Assembly (NCBI GenBank): GCA_030837785.1
Contig: JAUQYA010000112.1
Coordinates: 1-64,000 of the forward strand
Source of the DNA: Albidovulum sp.
GTDB taxonomy: Bacteria > Pseudomonadota > Alphaproteobacteria > Rhodobacterales > Rhodobacteraceae
Reading direction: 5' to 3'
DNA length: 64,000 nt
Below are positions 43,295-54,538 of the stretch, in pieces. The notes under the pieces were generated by a model that searched no databases, had not been told where the DNA came from, and worked only from the letters and a program-made list of their open reading frames with translations. The position numbers and the translations under genes were made by a program. The stretch's first letter is position 1. Each line of letters opens with the position of its first letter.

Positions 43295-44275
43295 TTGACG
43301 GAGACGAGATTGGGCGGAACCACCGCAACGCCAGCGACGGTCTGGGCACCGCCGGCCGCGAAGACCCCATCCCCAGCAGGCGACGACTCTCCGGCCCGGC
43401 GCAACGCGGCGCTCGACCTGCTGCGGCTGGCCGCCGCGCTGGTGATCGTGCTTTTTCACGCCAAATCCCCCGGGGCCGGGTGGATGCCCGCGGCGATGGG
43501 TCTTTTCACCGCGCTCATGGCCTGCCTCGCGATGACCGGCCGCGACCGGGGATCGTTCGGCGCGGCGGCGCGCCAGCGCGCCCGCCGGCTGTTGCGACCC
43601 TTCGCGATCTGGGCGGCGTTCTATCTTGGCCTTCGCCTCGCCGATGCGGTCGCGGCGCACCAGCCGCTTGGCGCGACCGCGGCCGGGTGGTTCCCGCCCG
43701 AGGGCACGATGGGGGCGCTCTGGTTCCTGCCCTTCGCCTTCGCGGCCTCGCTCGCGCTCCTGGCGCTCCGCCGCCGGGTGCCGGGCATCGCCGCCCCCGG
43801 TGTCGCGCTGCCGCTCGCGGCCGCGGGCTCGGCGCTCTGGCTCCTGATCCTGGGCCGGACCGACCCGCCCCCCGGTGTCGCGGTCTTCCTCTTCTACGAA
43901 CCGGCGCTGTTCTTCGGCGTCGCGCTGGCAAGCGCCGCGGCAAGCCCGGGCTGGCTCGGCCTGACCGGCGCCGCGTCGCTCGCGGTCGGGCTCCTCCTCG
44001 GGGCCGCGGACGTCGAGGGCACCGACCAGCTCGTGCTGTCGGTTCCGCTCCTCGCCGCCGCGCTGGCCTTCGGCCCGCCCGGCACGCGGGCCACGCGGAT
44101 CGCGGCCGACCTGTCGATGGCGGTCTATCTCGTCCATGTCGCGGTGCTGGCGCTGATGCTGCGGACGCTGCCGTTCCCGCTCGGCTCGGTGGAACTCGGG
44201 GCGGCGGGCTTCGTGGTCTCGGTCCTCCTCGGCCGCGCGCTCCTGCACAGCCGGCTGGGCCGGCTTCTGTTCTGA
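43295..44275 (+). CDS. Acyltransferase-3 family membrane protein
   Basis: The 326-residue protein has about ten membrane helices with the acyltransferase-3 opening RRNAALDLLRLAAALVIVLFHA, including the conserved His. Family members transfer acyl groups to cell-surface sugars or lipids. The start is a TTG at 43295 with a weak ribosome site; the first 35 residues are not conserved-looking and the true start may be internal (for example the GTG encoding residue 16). The IS insertion 60 nt upstream may have replaced its native promoter. Confidence 0.82.
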   Translation: MTETRLGGTTATPATVWAPPAAKTPSPAGDDSPARRNAALDLLRLAAALVIVLFHAKSPGAGWMPAAMGLFTALMACLAMTGRDRGSFGAAARQRARRLLRPFAIWAAFYLGLRLADAVAAHQPLGATAAGWFPPEGTMGALWFLPFAFAASLALLALRRRVPGIAAPGVALPLAAAGSALWLLILGRTDPPPGVAVFLFYEPALFFGVALASAAASPGWLGLTGAASLAVGLLLGAADVEGTDQLVLSVPLLAAALAFGPPGTRATRIAADLSMAVYLVHVAVLALMLRTLPFPLGSVELGAAGFVVSVLLGRALLHSRLGRLLF

Positions 44276-44373
44276 CCGCGGGCCTTCGGTATACCAACGC
44301 ATACCATCTTTCCCCGCGCCGGCATTTCCGCTAAGACCGCGCCAGCGAGTCACCCCCAAGGCGGAGAGCGGAG

Positions 44374-45585
44374 ATGTCGAAGATCAAGGTGGAAAACCCC
44401 GTCGTCGAACTGGACGGCGACGAGATGACCCGGATCATCTGGGACTTCATCAAGAAGAAGCTGATCCTGCCCTACCTCGACATCGACCTGAAATACTACG
44501 ACCTCGGCATCGAGGAACGCGACCGCACCTCCGACCAGATCACCATCGACGCGGCCGAAGCGATCAAGAAATACGGCGTCGGCGTCAAATGCGCCACCAT
44601 CACCCCGGACGAACAGCGGGTCGAGGAATTCCACCTGAAACAGATGTGGAAGTCGCCGAACGGCACGATCCGCAACATCCTCGGCGGCGTGATCTTCCGC
44701 GAGCCGATCATCTGCAAGAACGTGCCGCGGCTGGTGCCCGGCTGGACCAGGCCGATCGTCGTCGGCCGCCATGCCTTCGGCGACCAGTACCGCGCCACCG
44801 ACTTCCGCTTCCCCGGCAAGGGGAAGCTGACGCTGAAATTCGTCGGCGAGGACGGCACGGTGATCGAGAAGGAGGTTTTTCAGTCTCCCGGCGCCGGCGT
44901 CGTGATGGGCATGTACAACCTCGACCAGTCGATCATCGACTTCGCGCGGTCCTCGTTCAACTACGGGTTGATGAAGGGCTGGCCGGTCTATCTCTCGACC
45001 AAGAACACCATCCTCAAGGCCTATGACGGGCGCTTCAAGGACCTGTTCCAGCAGGTCTTCGACGAGGAGTTTGCTGACCAGTTCAAGGCGAAGGGCATCA
45101 CCTACGAACACCGCCTGATCGACGACATGGTGGCCTCGGCGCTGAAATGGTCGGGCGGCTACATCTGGGCCTGCAAGAACTACGACGGCGACGTGCAGTC
45201 CGACACCGTGGCCCAAGGGTTCGGCTCGCTCGGGCTGATGACATCCGTCCTGCTGACGCCCGACGGCAAGACCGTGGAGGCCGAGGCCGCCCACGGCACC
45301 GTCACCCGCCACTTCCGCCAGCACCAGCAGGGCAAGGAGACCTCGACCAACTCGGTGGCCTCGATCTACGCCTGGACCGGCGGCCTCAAGCACCGCGCCA
45401 AGCTCGACGGCAATGCCCGGCTCGCGAAATTCGCCGAGACGCTGGAGAAGGTCACCGTCGATGCGGTCGAGGACGGGTTCATGACCAAGGACCTCGCCCT
45501 TCTCGTCGGGCCGGACCAGAAATGGCTGACCACGATGGGCTATCTCGAGAAGGTCGACGAATATCTGAACCGGGCGCTGGCCTGA
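44374..45585 (+). CDS. icd: NADP-dependent isocitrate dehydrogenase
   Basis: The 403-residue enzyme of the dimeric subfamily II (eukaryote-like) type has VVELDGDEMTRIIWDFIK at the N-terminus, the substrate-binding WKSPNGTIRNILGG, LVPGWTRPIVVGRHAFGDQYR and KNYDGDVQSDTVAQGFGSLG with the metal-binding Asp. It converts isocitrate to 2-oxoglutarate in the TCA cycle, making NADPH. GGAGAGCGGAG precedes the ATG. A GGTATACC...GCATACC inverted pair lies upstream (44288-44306), possibly regulatory. Confidence 0.97.
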   Translation: MSKIKVENPVVELDGDEMTRIIWDFIKKKLILPYLDIDLKYYDLGIEERDRTSDQITIDAAEAIKKYGVGVKCATITPDEQRVEEFHLKQMWKSPNGTIRNILGGVIFREPIICKNVPRLVPGWTRPIVVGRHAFGDQYRATDFRFPGKGKLTLKFVGEDGTVIEKEVFQSPGAGVVMGMYNLDQSIIDFARSSFNYGLMKGWPVYLSTKNTILKAYDGRFKDLFQQVFDEEFADQFKAKGITYEHRLIDDMVASALKWSGGYIWACKNYDGDVQSDTVAQGFGSLGLMTSVLLTPDGKTVEAEAAHGTVTRHFRQHQQGKETSTNSVASIYAWTGGLKHRAKLDGNARLAKFAETLEKVTVDAVEDGFMTKDLALLVGPDQKWLTTMGYLEKVDEYLNRALA

Positions 45586-45610
45586 TCGCGCAGCGCCGGG
45601 GCCGGGCGAC

Positions 45611-45627
45611 GGGGGGCGCTGCCCCCC
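45611..45627. terminator. Terminator-like hairpin after icd
   Basis: GGGGGGC (45611-45617), loop GCT, GCCCCCC (45621-45627). It is very stable but has no T tract, and may be Rho-independent only weakly. Confidence 0.45.
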
Positions 45628-45691
45628 GCACCCCCCGGGACATTTGGCAACGAAAGATGTGCAGGACGACGCCCGCCGGGCGCCGGGGACG

Positions 45692-46294
45692 ATGACCGAT
45701 CCGCACCGCCACAGCGTTCTGGACGACGCGCAGGCCATCGCCTACGGCGCCGGCATGGCCGCCTTCGCCATCACCATCCTGACCCATCTGGGGCTGGTGA
45801 CGGGCCAGACCGCGGGGCTCGCGGTGCTGATCTCCTATGCCACCGGCTGGGGCTTCGGGCCGGTCTTCTTCGCGGTCAACCTGCCGTTCTACTGGCTCGG
45901 CTGGCGCCGGATCGGCCCGGCCTTCGTGCTCAAGACCTTTCTCGCCGTAGGGGTGATGTCGGGCCTCGCGATGATCTTCCCCCGCTGGGTGAGCTTCGCC
46001 ACGCTCGACCCGGTGGTGGGTGCGGTGCTCTTCGGCGCAATTTCCGGCTCGGCGCTCCTCGCGCTCTTCCGCCACGGGGCGAGCCTCGGCGGCGTCGGCA
46101 TCGTCGCGATCTGGCTCCAGGACCGCACCGGCTTCCGCGCCGGCTGGACCCAGCTTCTCTTCGACCTGGTGATCTTCGCCCTGGCACTCACCCTGCGCGA
46201 CGCGCGCACCGTGGCGATCTCCGCCCTCGGCGCGCTGGTGGTGAACCTCGTCATCGCCGTCAACCACCGGCGCGACCGCTACGTCGCGGTCTGA
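45692..46294 (+). CDS. YitT-family membrane protein
   Basis: The 200-residue protein has about five or six membrane helices with the YitT hallmarks LISYATGWGFGPVFFAVNLPFYW and GAISGSALLALFRHGASLGGVGIVAIWLQ. Function unknown. The ATG at 45692 (MTDPHRHSVLDD) with GGGGAC upstream is preferred; a 16-residue upstream extension from 45644 is also open. Its end overlaps a decayed gene on the other strand by 16 nt. Confidence 0.88.
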   Translation: MTDPHRHSVLDDAQAIAYGAGMAAFAITILTHLGLVTGQTAGLAVLISYATGWGFGPVFFAVNLPFYWLGWRRIGPAFVLKTFLAVGVMSGLAMIFPRWVSFATLDPVVGAVLFGAISGSALLALFRHGASLGGVGIVAIWLQDRTGFRAGWTQLLFDLVIFALALTLRDARTVAISALGALVVNLVIAVNHRRDRYVAV

Positions 46295-46867
46295 CCCCGC
46301 CCGATCCGCGCCGCGATCTCCGCCAGCCGCGGCCCGGCATGGGCGAGGAAGCGGCGGCAGGCGGCGCAGAGGTAGTTGAGCCCCGGCTCGCCGTCGCGGC
46401 TCAGCGCGAAGCGGTGCTTGGGGCAGCCGCCGTGGCAGGCGGCGCGGAACCGGCGCTGCGGCACTGGCGGGGGAGCCGGTCGCGCTTCATCGCCCCGAAG
46501 ACGCGGGCGGCGGGCGGGGCGGCGGCGGCGGGGCCGGCGTCGATCAGCGTGCCGTTGGTCTGGAGTGCGTTGCGAATCGTCATGCCGGCGGGGCGCTCCG
46601 CCGCCTGCACGGCCAGCGCCCGGCGGTCGAAGTCGATGCCGAGCACGGTGGGCTCGCCGCCCTGCCAGCAGAAGGTCACCTCCGCCAGCCCGGCCGCCGC
46701 CTGCGCCGCGATCAGCGCGCTTGTGTAGCGTTCCAGCACCGCGTCGGTCATCCGGAACCTCGCGGTGTCCGGGCAAGGCCCGGTCTTTTCCGTTTGTAGC
46801 AATCGCTGCGGTCGATGTTGCAGAAGGGCCCTGCGGGCTTGGCCATGACGTTGAAGGGCAGGCTCAT
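46279..46867 (-). pseudogene. Decayed anaerobic sulfatase-maturase (radical SAM) gene
   Basis: Three fragments of one protein appear in three frames on the reverse strand. At 46867 it begins MSLPFNVMAKPAGPFCNIDR, the sulfatase-maturase opening, but the CX3CX2C cluster is broken to CNIDRSDC. At about 46760-46540 another frame gives RYTSALIAAQAAAGLAEV, then TFCWQGGEPTVLG and IRNALQTNGTLID. At about 46470-46280 a third gives FRAACHGGCPKHRF and GLNYLCAACRRF, the C-terminal cluster region. The intact enzyme is near 400 residues, so a large central part is deleted and at least two frameshifts are present. No sulfatase gene lies nearby. Confidence 0.85.
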
Positions 46868-46939
46868 GGACGCGCAGTCTCCCGGGGGGTGCGAGGCGCG
46901 ATTGGCCCCGCTCCGGCCACGCCCCGGCAAGGCGACAGA

Positions 46940-47005
46940 ATGCCGCTGCCGCGGCCGGGCAACCGGATGCCGCTGCCGCGGCCGGGCGACCGGATGCCGC
47001 TGCGG
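46940..47005 (+). repeat. 27-bp tandem repeat upstream of typA
   Basis: Two nearly exact units (46940-46966, 46967-46993; one base differs) and a partial third at 46994. Each unit starts ATGCCGCTGCCGCGGCCGGG. The unit length is a multiple of three, but no ribosome site or credible protein uses it. Confidence 0.8.
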
Positions 47006-47110
47006 CCCCCGCCCGCTGCCCCCGCCCGCTGCCCGCTCCCGCCGGATTGGTGCTGGTCTTCGCGGCGGTTTTCCTTTATCCCGCGCCAGATTCAGGAATT
47101 GGCGGACCTC

Positions 47111-48928
47111 ATGGACCTTCGCAACATCGCGATCATCGCGCATGTCGACCACGGCAAGACGACGCTGGTCGACGAGCTTCTCAAGCAATCCGGGGCGTTC
47201 CGGGAAAACCAGGCCGTGGCCGAGCGGGCGATGGATTCCAACGACATCGAGCGCGAGCGCGGGATCACCATCCTCGCCAAATGCACCTCGGTCGAATGGC
47301 GCGGCACCCGCGTCAACATCGTCGACACCCCCGGCCACGCCGACTTCGGCGGCGAGGTGGAGCGCATCCTGAACATGGTCGACGGCGTCGTCCTTCTGGT
47401 GGACGCGGCCGAAGGCCCGATGCCGCAGACCAAGTTCGTCACCTCGAAGGCGCTGGCGCTGGGGCTCAGGCCCATCGTGGTGCTCAACAAGGTCGACAAG
47501 CCCGACGCCGAGCCGGACCGGGCGCTGAACGAGGTCTTCGACCTCTTCGCCAACCTCGGCGCCGACGACGCCCAGCTCGACTTCCCGCATCTCTACGCCT
47601 CGGGCCGCTCCGGCTGGGCCGACGAGACGCTGGAGGGGCCGCGCCGCGACCTTTCCGCGCTCTTCGACCTGGTCGTGCGGCATGTCCCCGCGCCGCGCCA
47701 GATCGCCGACGCCGACAAGCCCTTCCGGATGCTGGCGACGACGCTCTCGGCCGACCCGTTCATCGGCCGCATCCTCACCGGCCGGGTGGAATCGGGGCGC
47801 GTCAGGATCGGCGACCAGGTCAAGGCGCTTTCCCGCAAGGGCGAGCGGATCGAGCAGTTCCGGGTGACCAAGATCCTCGCCTTCCGGGGCCTCGCCCAGG
47901 CGCCCATCGACGTCGCCGAGGCGGGCGACATCGTCACGCTGGCCGGCATGACCAGGGCGACCGTGGCCGATACGCTCTGCGACCCCGCGATCGACCTGCC
48001 GCTGCCGGCCCAGCCAATCGACCCGCCGACGATCTCCGTCACCTTCGGCATCAACGACTCGCCCCTTGCGGGGCGCGACGGCAACAAGGTGCAAAGCCGG
48101 GTGATCCGCGAGCGGCTGATGAAGGAGGCCGAATCCAACGTCGCCATCCGGGTGGAGGACACGCCCTCGGGCGAGGCCTTCGTCGTCTCGGGCCGCGGCG
48201 AATTGCAGATGGGCGTGCTGATCGAGAACATGCGCCGCGAGGGCTTCGAACTGTCGATCTCGCGCCCCCGGGTGATCTTCCGCGAGGAGAACGGGGTCAG
48301 GATGGAGCCGGTCGAGGAGGTCATCGTCGACGTCGACGACGAGTATTCCGGCACCGTGATCGACAAGCTGACCGGCGCGCGCAAGGGCGAGCTTGTCGAG
48401 ATGAAGCCCGCCGGCGTCGGCAAGACCCGGATCGTCGCGCATGTCCCCTCGCGCGGGCTGATCGGCTATCACGGCCAGTTCCTGACCGACACCCGCGGCA
48501 CCGGCGTTCTCAACCGCATCTTCCACGGCTGGACGCCGCACAAGGGTCCGATCGAGGGCCGCCGCGTCGGCGTGCTGGTGTCGATGGAGAACGGGGTCTC
48601 GGTCGCCTATGCGCTCTGGAACCTCGAGGAGCGTGGGCGCCTCTTCATCGGCGCGCAGGAACAGGTCTACGAGGGGATGATCATCGGCGAGCATTCCCGC
48701 GACAACGATCTGGAAGTGAACCCCTTGAAGGGCAAGAAGCTGACCAACATCCGCGCCAGCGGCACCGACGAGGCGGTGCGGCTGACGCCCCCCGTGCGGA
48801 TGAGCCTCGAGGAGGCGATCGCCTATGTCGAGGACGACGAACTGGTCGAGGTGACGCCGAAGATCGTCCGGCTCAGGAAGCGCTTCCTCGATCCGCACGA
48901 ACGCAAGCGCCAGGCGAAGGCGGGCTGA
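47111..48928 (+). CDS. typA: Translational GTPase TypA/BipA
   Basis: The 605-residue protein of the EF-G-like GTPase family has G1 AHVDHGKTTLVD, G2 RERGITILAK, G3 VDTPGHADFGGEV, G4 VLNKVDKPDA, then domains II and III and the BipA-specific C-terminus (PSRGLIGYHGQFLTDTRGTG, NLEERGRLFIGAQEQVYEGMI). It acts on ribosomes in stress and subunit assembly. The start is MDLRNIAIIAHVD at 47111; a frame reaching far upstream crosses repeats and the pseudogene and is rejected. Confidence 0.97.
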   Translation: MDLRNIAIIAHVDHGKTTLVDELLKQSGAFRENQAVAERAMDSNDIERERGITILAKCTSVEWRGTRVNIVDTPGHADFGGEVERILNMVDGVVLLVDAAEGPMPQTKFVTSKALALGLRPIVVLNKVDKPDAEPDRALNEVFDLFANLGADDAQLDFPHLYASGRSGWADETLEGPRRDLSALFDLVVRHVPAPRQIADADKPFRMLATTLSADPFIGRILTGRVESGRVRIGDQVKALSRKGERIEQFRVTKILAFRGLAQAPIDVAEAGDIVTLAGMTRATVADTLCDPAIDLPLPAQPIDPPTISVTFGINDSPLAGRDGNKVQSRVIRERLMKEAESNVAIRVEDTPSGEAFVVSGRGELQMGVLIENMRREGFELSISRPRVIFREENGVRMEPVEEVIVDVDDEYSGTVIDKLTGARKGELVEMKPAGVGKTRIVAHVPSRGLIGYHGQFLTDTRGTGVLNRIFHGWTPHKGPIEGRRVGVLVSMENGVSVAYALWNLEERGRLFIGAQEQVYEGMIIGEHSRDNDLEVNPLKGKKLTNIRASGTDEAVRLTPPVRMSLEEAIAYVEDDELVEVTPKIVRLRKRFLDPHERKRQAKAG

Positions 48929-49343
48929 GGCGACGGCGCGGGGCGGACGGAGGTTGAACACGGCGCCCCCACCGCGCCGGCGGGAAGATGCCGCGCTCCC
49001 CCGAGATGCCCGCTTTCGCGGGCATGACATGGCGGGGGAAGGCTTGGCCACAGTAAGGCACAGAGGGCGGCGGCCGACCGCGGGCGGGCGCGGCGCGACG
49101 CCGGGTTGGGGCAGTTTATGGTGCCGCTCTCCCGACGGTCGTTCTGCTGGAGAGGTTGCACTGCGCCCGCCCTGGGGGGCGGCCGGGCGCCGCCCGGGCT
49201 GGTCGCCCGGGCGCGATGGCGGGGGCGTGGCTTTGCCCCTGTCACCGCCCCTGTCACCCCCGCGCAAGCGGGGGCCGCCCGACGCTTCCCGTCCCGCCGC
49301 GATATGCTAGTCTGGCCCGCGCGCGGCAGCAGAGGAGGCGCAT
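48929..49343. other. Gene-poor gap between typA and glsB-like gene, with two hairpins
   Basis: No gene is supported in these 415 nt. ATGCCCGC-TTTC-GCGGGCAT (49006-49025) is a strong hairpin 80 nt after typA and may terminate it. CCCCCGC-GCAA-GCGGGGG (49257-49274) is a second, of the dispersed intergenic palindrome type seen in many high-GC alphaproteobacteria. Two short CCCCTGTCACC copies (near 49236-49259) flank the second. Confidence 0.5.
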
Positions 49344-49598
49344 ATGGGACCGTTCGGACTTCTGGCCATACTCGTGATCGGCGCGGTGGCCGGATGGCTC
49401 GCCGGGCAGATCGTCAAGGGCTACGGCTTCGGCCTCGTCGGCAACATCGTCGTCGGCATCCTCGGCGCCTTCCTCGCCGGGCTGATCCTGCCCCGGATCG
49501 GCCTCGGCATGGGCGGCGGCATGGTCGCCGCGATCATCCAGGCCACCATCGGCGCGGTGATCCTCTTGTTCCTCGTGAGGCTGGTGAAGCAGGGGTGA
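49344..49598 (+). CDS. GlsB/YeaQ/YmgE-family membrane protein
   Basis: The 84-residue protein has three hydrophobic segments with glycine zippers (GPFGLLAILVIGAVAGWLAG, GFGLVGNIVVGILGAFLAG, AIIQATIGAVILLFLVRLV). This is the transglycosylase-associated/GlsB stress family. AGAGGAGG lies six nt before the ATG. Relatives are often induced by general stress; no regulator site is obvious here. Confidence 0.9.
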   Translation: MGPFGLLAILVIGAVAGWLAGQIVKGYGFGLVGNIVVGILGAFLAGLILPRIGLGMGGGMVAAIIQATIGAVILLFLVRLVKQG

Positions 49599-49700
49599 GG
49601 GGCACCGTTCGGAACGGGGCGGCGGTTGGCGGCAACATCGTCTTGCCGATCTCTCGGCCATTCGTCCGCACTCGGCTCCTTCGACCCGAGAGAAACAGGT

Positions 49701-50282
49701 CTAATTTTCGCGCGCATCCACCTCCAGCCACAGCTTTCCGGCCCGGTATCCGCCCCGGATCAGATATCCGGGTTCACGCATTTCCGGAAACGCATCGGCC
49801 CAGTCCCTGTAGCGATCATTGGTGACGATGCGCGCCTTGAGGAAACGGGCCGCAGCCAGAACGGTCGGATCCGCAGGCTCGCCCTTGTTTACGACGATCA
49901 CGCGATCCTCCGGCAGGCCGAGCAGCTTTCCCATGGCCGCGTTATGTTGGTATCGCCCCGTGAGGATGTGGCCCGCATTCGCATCGAACACGACACCGGC
50001 AGTGAACCCCAAGGCGGAAAGACGCTGCACGATTTCACGCAAGGTTGCGAGCTGGGGCGTTCCGTCTTTCCAGTGCATCGCGTTCGAGCCGTCAATGACG
50101 ATCAGCTTCCGGGATGCCTTGCGCACGCCCGCGCGGTCGCGCAGATAGGCGCGCAGCAAAAGGAACAGGCTGGCCAGCGCGCTGGGTCCTGCAATCAGGA
50201 TGGCGCCGGACATCCCTTGCATGAAGAGCGCAGCAACAACACCAGCCAGCGAAAGAACGAGCAGAAGAAACGGCGCGACCAT
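49701..50282 (-). CDS. Membrane-anchored NYN/PIN-like ribonuclease (Zc3h12a type)
   Basis: The 193-residue protein has two N-terminal membrane helices (about 2-22 and 28-45), a basic linker (RDRAGVRKASRK), then a PIN/NYN domain with acidic metal ligands: IVIDGSNAMHW (Asp), VVFDANAGHILTGRY (Asp) and RIVTNDRYRDWAD (Asp). This matches the bacterial Zc3h12a/Regnase-like NYN family. It is probably an inner-membrane-tethered RNase. No ribosome site is clear. Confidence 0.8.
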   Translation of the reverse strand: MVAPFLLLVLSLAGVVAALFMQGMSGAILIAGPSALASLFLLLRAYLRDRAGVRKASRKLIVIDGSNAMHWKDGTPQLATLREIVQRLSALGFTAGVVFDANAGHILTGRYQHNAAMGKLLGLPEDRVIVVNKGEPADPTVLAAARFLKARIVTNDRYRDWADAFPEMREPGYLIRGGYRAGKLWLEVDAREN

Positions 50283-50432
50283 GCGCGAAGATTATCCCGC
50301 CCCTTGAAGTTTGCAAGGAGCCAGCTGCATTCGGCCTGTTCACTGTGGGCGTGTGAGTTCGTGCGACGGCAAGAAACACGCAGCCGGATCTGGTGTTTGA
50401 ATCCGGGTGCTGCCCACCCCCTTTCCGCCCCC

Positions 50433-50852
50433 TCACACCCCCGGATCGACCACCTCGAACCCGTGCGTGACCTCGGCCATCGCCGCCATCATCGCCGAGG
50501 CCGAGCAGTATTTCTCGGCAGACAACTGCACCGCGCGGCCGACCTTCTCGGCGCTGAGGCCCCGGCCCGTCACCGTGAACTGGAGGTGGATCTTGGTGAA
50601 GACCTTCGGCTCGGTCTCCGCCCGCTCGGCCGTCACGTCGCAGATGACGTCCTCGACCGGCTCGCGACCCTTCTGGAGGATGTGGACGACATCGAAGGAG
50701 GCGCAGCCGCCGGTGCCGATCAGCAGCAGCTCCATCGGGCTCGGCCCCGGCTTCGGACTGCCCTCGTAGGCGTTGCCGAGGACGATGCGATGGCCCGCCT
50801 CGACCTCGCCGGTGAAGCACCGCGCCTCGACCCATTTCACCCGTGCCTTCAT
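50433..50852 (-). CDS. OsmC-family peroxiredoxin-like protein
   Basis: The 139-residue protein has the two redox cysteines of the OsmC/Ohr fold, IGTGGCASFDVVHILQKGR and LSAEKYCSASAMMAAMAEV. It belongs to the YhfA-like branch. GGAGGG precedes the ATG. OsmC proteins reduce organic hydroperoxides or serve as stress sensors; this one stands alone. Confidence 0.92.
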   Translation of the reverse strand: MKARVKWVEARCFTGEVEAGHRIVLGNAYEGSPKPGPSPMELLLIGTGGCASFDVVHILQKGREPVEDVICDVTAERAETEPKVFTKIHLQFTVTGRGLSAEKVGRAVQLSAEKYCSASAMMAAMAEVTHGFEVVDPGV

Positions 50853-51026
50853 CCTGCATCCCTCCGCTGATCCCTTGCCCCTCTATGGGGTCACGGGCGG
50901 GCGGCCGCAACTGCCTTCGACCTTGCCCCGAGGCGTTGCCTCCGCCACGATTTCACCGCGCGCCCTGTCGGGACGGAAAACCGACGCGAAACCGACGCGG
51001 GCGGGACGCGGGTCCGACGGGTGCCC

Positions 51027-51308
51027 TCAGTGCAGCCGGAACTCGCCCACGACATTGCGCCACTCTCCGGGGCCGATCAGCCTGCGGTGGGTGAAGCGGA
51101 CCGAATGCAGCGGCCCCTCGATCTTTTCCTGCCAGAACTCGACGAAGCGAAAGAGCTCCGGATAGTCCGGCGAAAGGTCGTATTCCTGCCAGATGAAACT
51201 GTTCAGCACGTGCCGGTAGTCCGGCATCCGGTAGTAGAATTCGGCCGTCGTGAGCCCGTAGCCCTTCAGCATCAGCTCCGTCTCGGCCCCTGGGCGATCC
51301 GCGCGCAT
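51027..51308 (-). CDS. usg: Usg family protein
   Basis: The 93-residue protein has the conserved blocks LKGYGLTTAEFYYRMPDYRH, FIWQEYDLSPDYPELFRFVE and EKIEGPLHSVRFTHRRLIGP, ending GEFRLH. This is the alphaproteobacterial Usg family, named for its position near tryptophan biosynthesis genes in some species; function unknown. Here it is divergent from gyrA, 200 nt away, with no trp gene in sight. Confidence 0.93.
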   Translation of the reverse strand: MRADRPGAETELMLKGYGLTTAEFYYRMPDYRHVLNSFIWQEYDLSPDYPELFRFVEFWQEKIEGPLHSVRFTHRRLIGPGEWRNVVGEFRLH

Positions 51309-51422
51309 GGTGCCTCCGTCAATGGCTGTGCCGGGAAGTCTAGCCGAGTCGCGGTTAACGGCAGTGAAAACAATGTGTTATCATTGTGTTGCCGACGCGG
51401 GGCCGAAACCCCGCCCGCGCCA

Positions 51423-51452
51423 TTGCAGGCAAGGGATTGCATGGGATATAGT
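51423..51452 (+). promoter_or_regulatory. Promoter of gyrA
   Basis: TTGCAG (51423-51428), an 18-nt spacer, then TATAGT (51447-51452). Transcription would start near 51459 and give a 50-nt leader with a GCGCCC/GGGCGC hairpin (51471-51487) just before the GTG. An upstream palindrome ACAATG-N6-CATTGT lies at 51370-51387. Confidence 0.55.
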
Positions 51453-51508
51453 CGCGCACAACAAGATATGGCGCCCGTTCGGGGCGCGAAAACGAAGGCG
51501 AGCATCCC

Positions 51509-54238
<2,730 letters not shown>

Positions 54239-54538
54239 AACCCGGGCGCGCGCGGCCGGGGAATCGGCCGCGCCCCGGCACGGTGCAGGAGGTGCCCGGC
54301 GTGGCCCGGAGCCCTGCGCGGATTTCCCGATCACGAACAATTCGCTGCGCCAGACCGGATTATCCCCGTCGTGGCGGTTCGACGGCCACAATCCTGCGGC
54401 ATGGTTAACGAAACCCGACACGAAGGCACCGAAGTGACGCCGCATTGGCCCGACAATACTGCAACCAGGGGGCGAAGGTTTCCGCTTTACCAGTGACATG
54501 AGTTCTCGCTCTTCCGTTGCCAGAGAAGGGATCAGATC
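54239..54538. other. Gap after gyrA with terminator-like hairpin
   Basis: GCGCGGCCG (54250-54258), loop GGGAAT, CGGCCGCGC (54265-54273) lies 12 nt after the gyrA stop and probably ends its message despite lacking a T tract. The rest of the 300 nt is non-coding and must hold the promoter of the next gene; ATTCGCTGCGCC... shows no clear box. Confidence 0.45.

Noticed and set aside
46748..49267. Leftward open frame of about 840 codons opposite typA
   Set aside because: Antisense shadow of typA; only its last 35 residues are meaningful, as the start of the sulfatase-maturase pseudogene.
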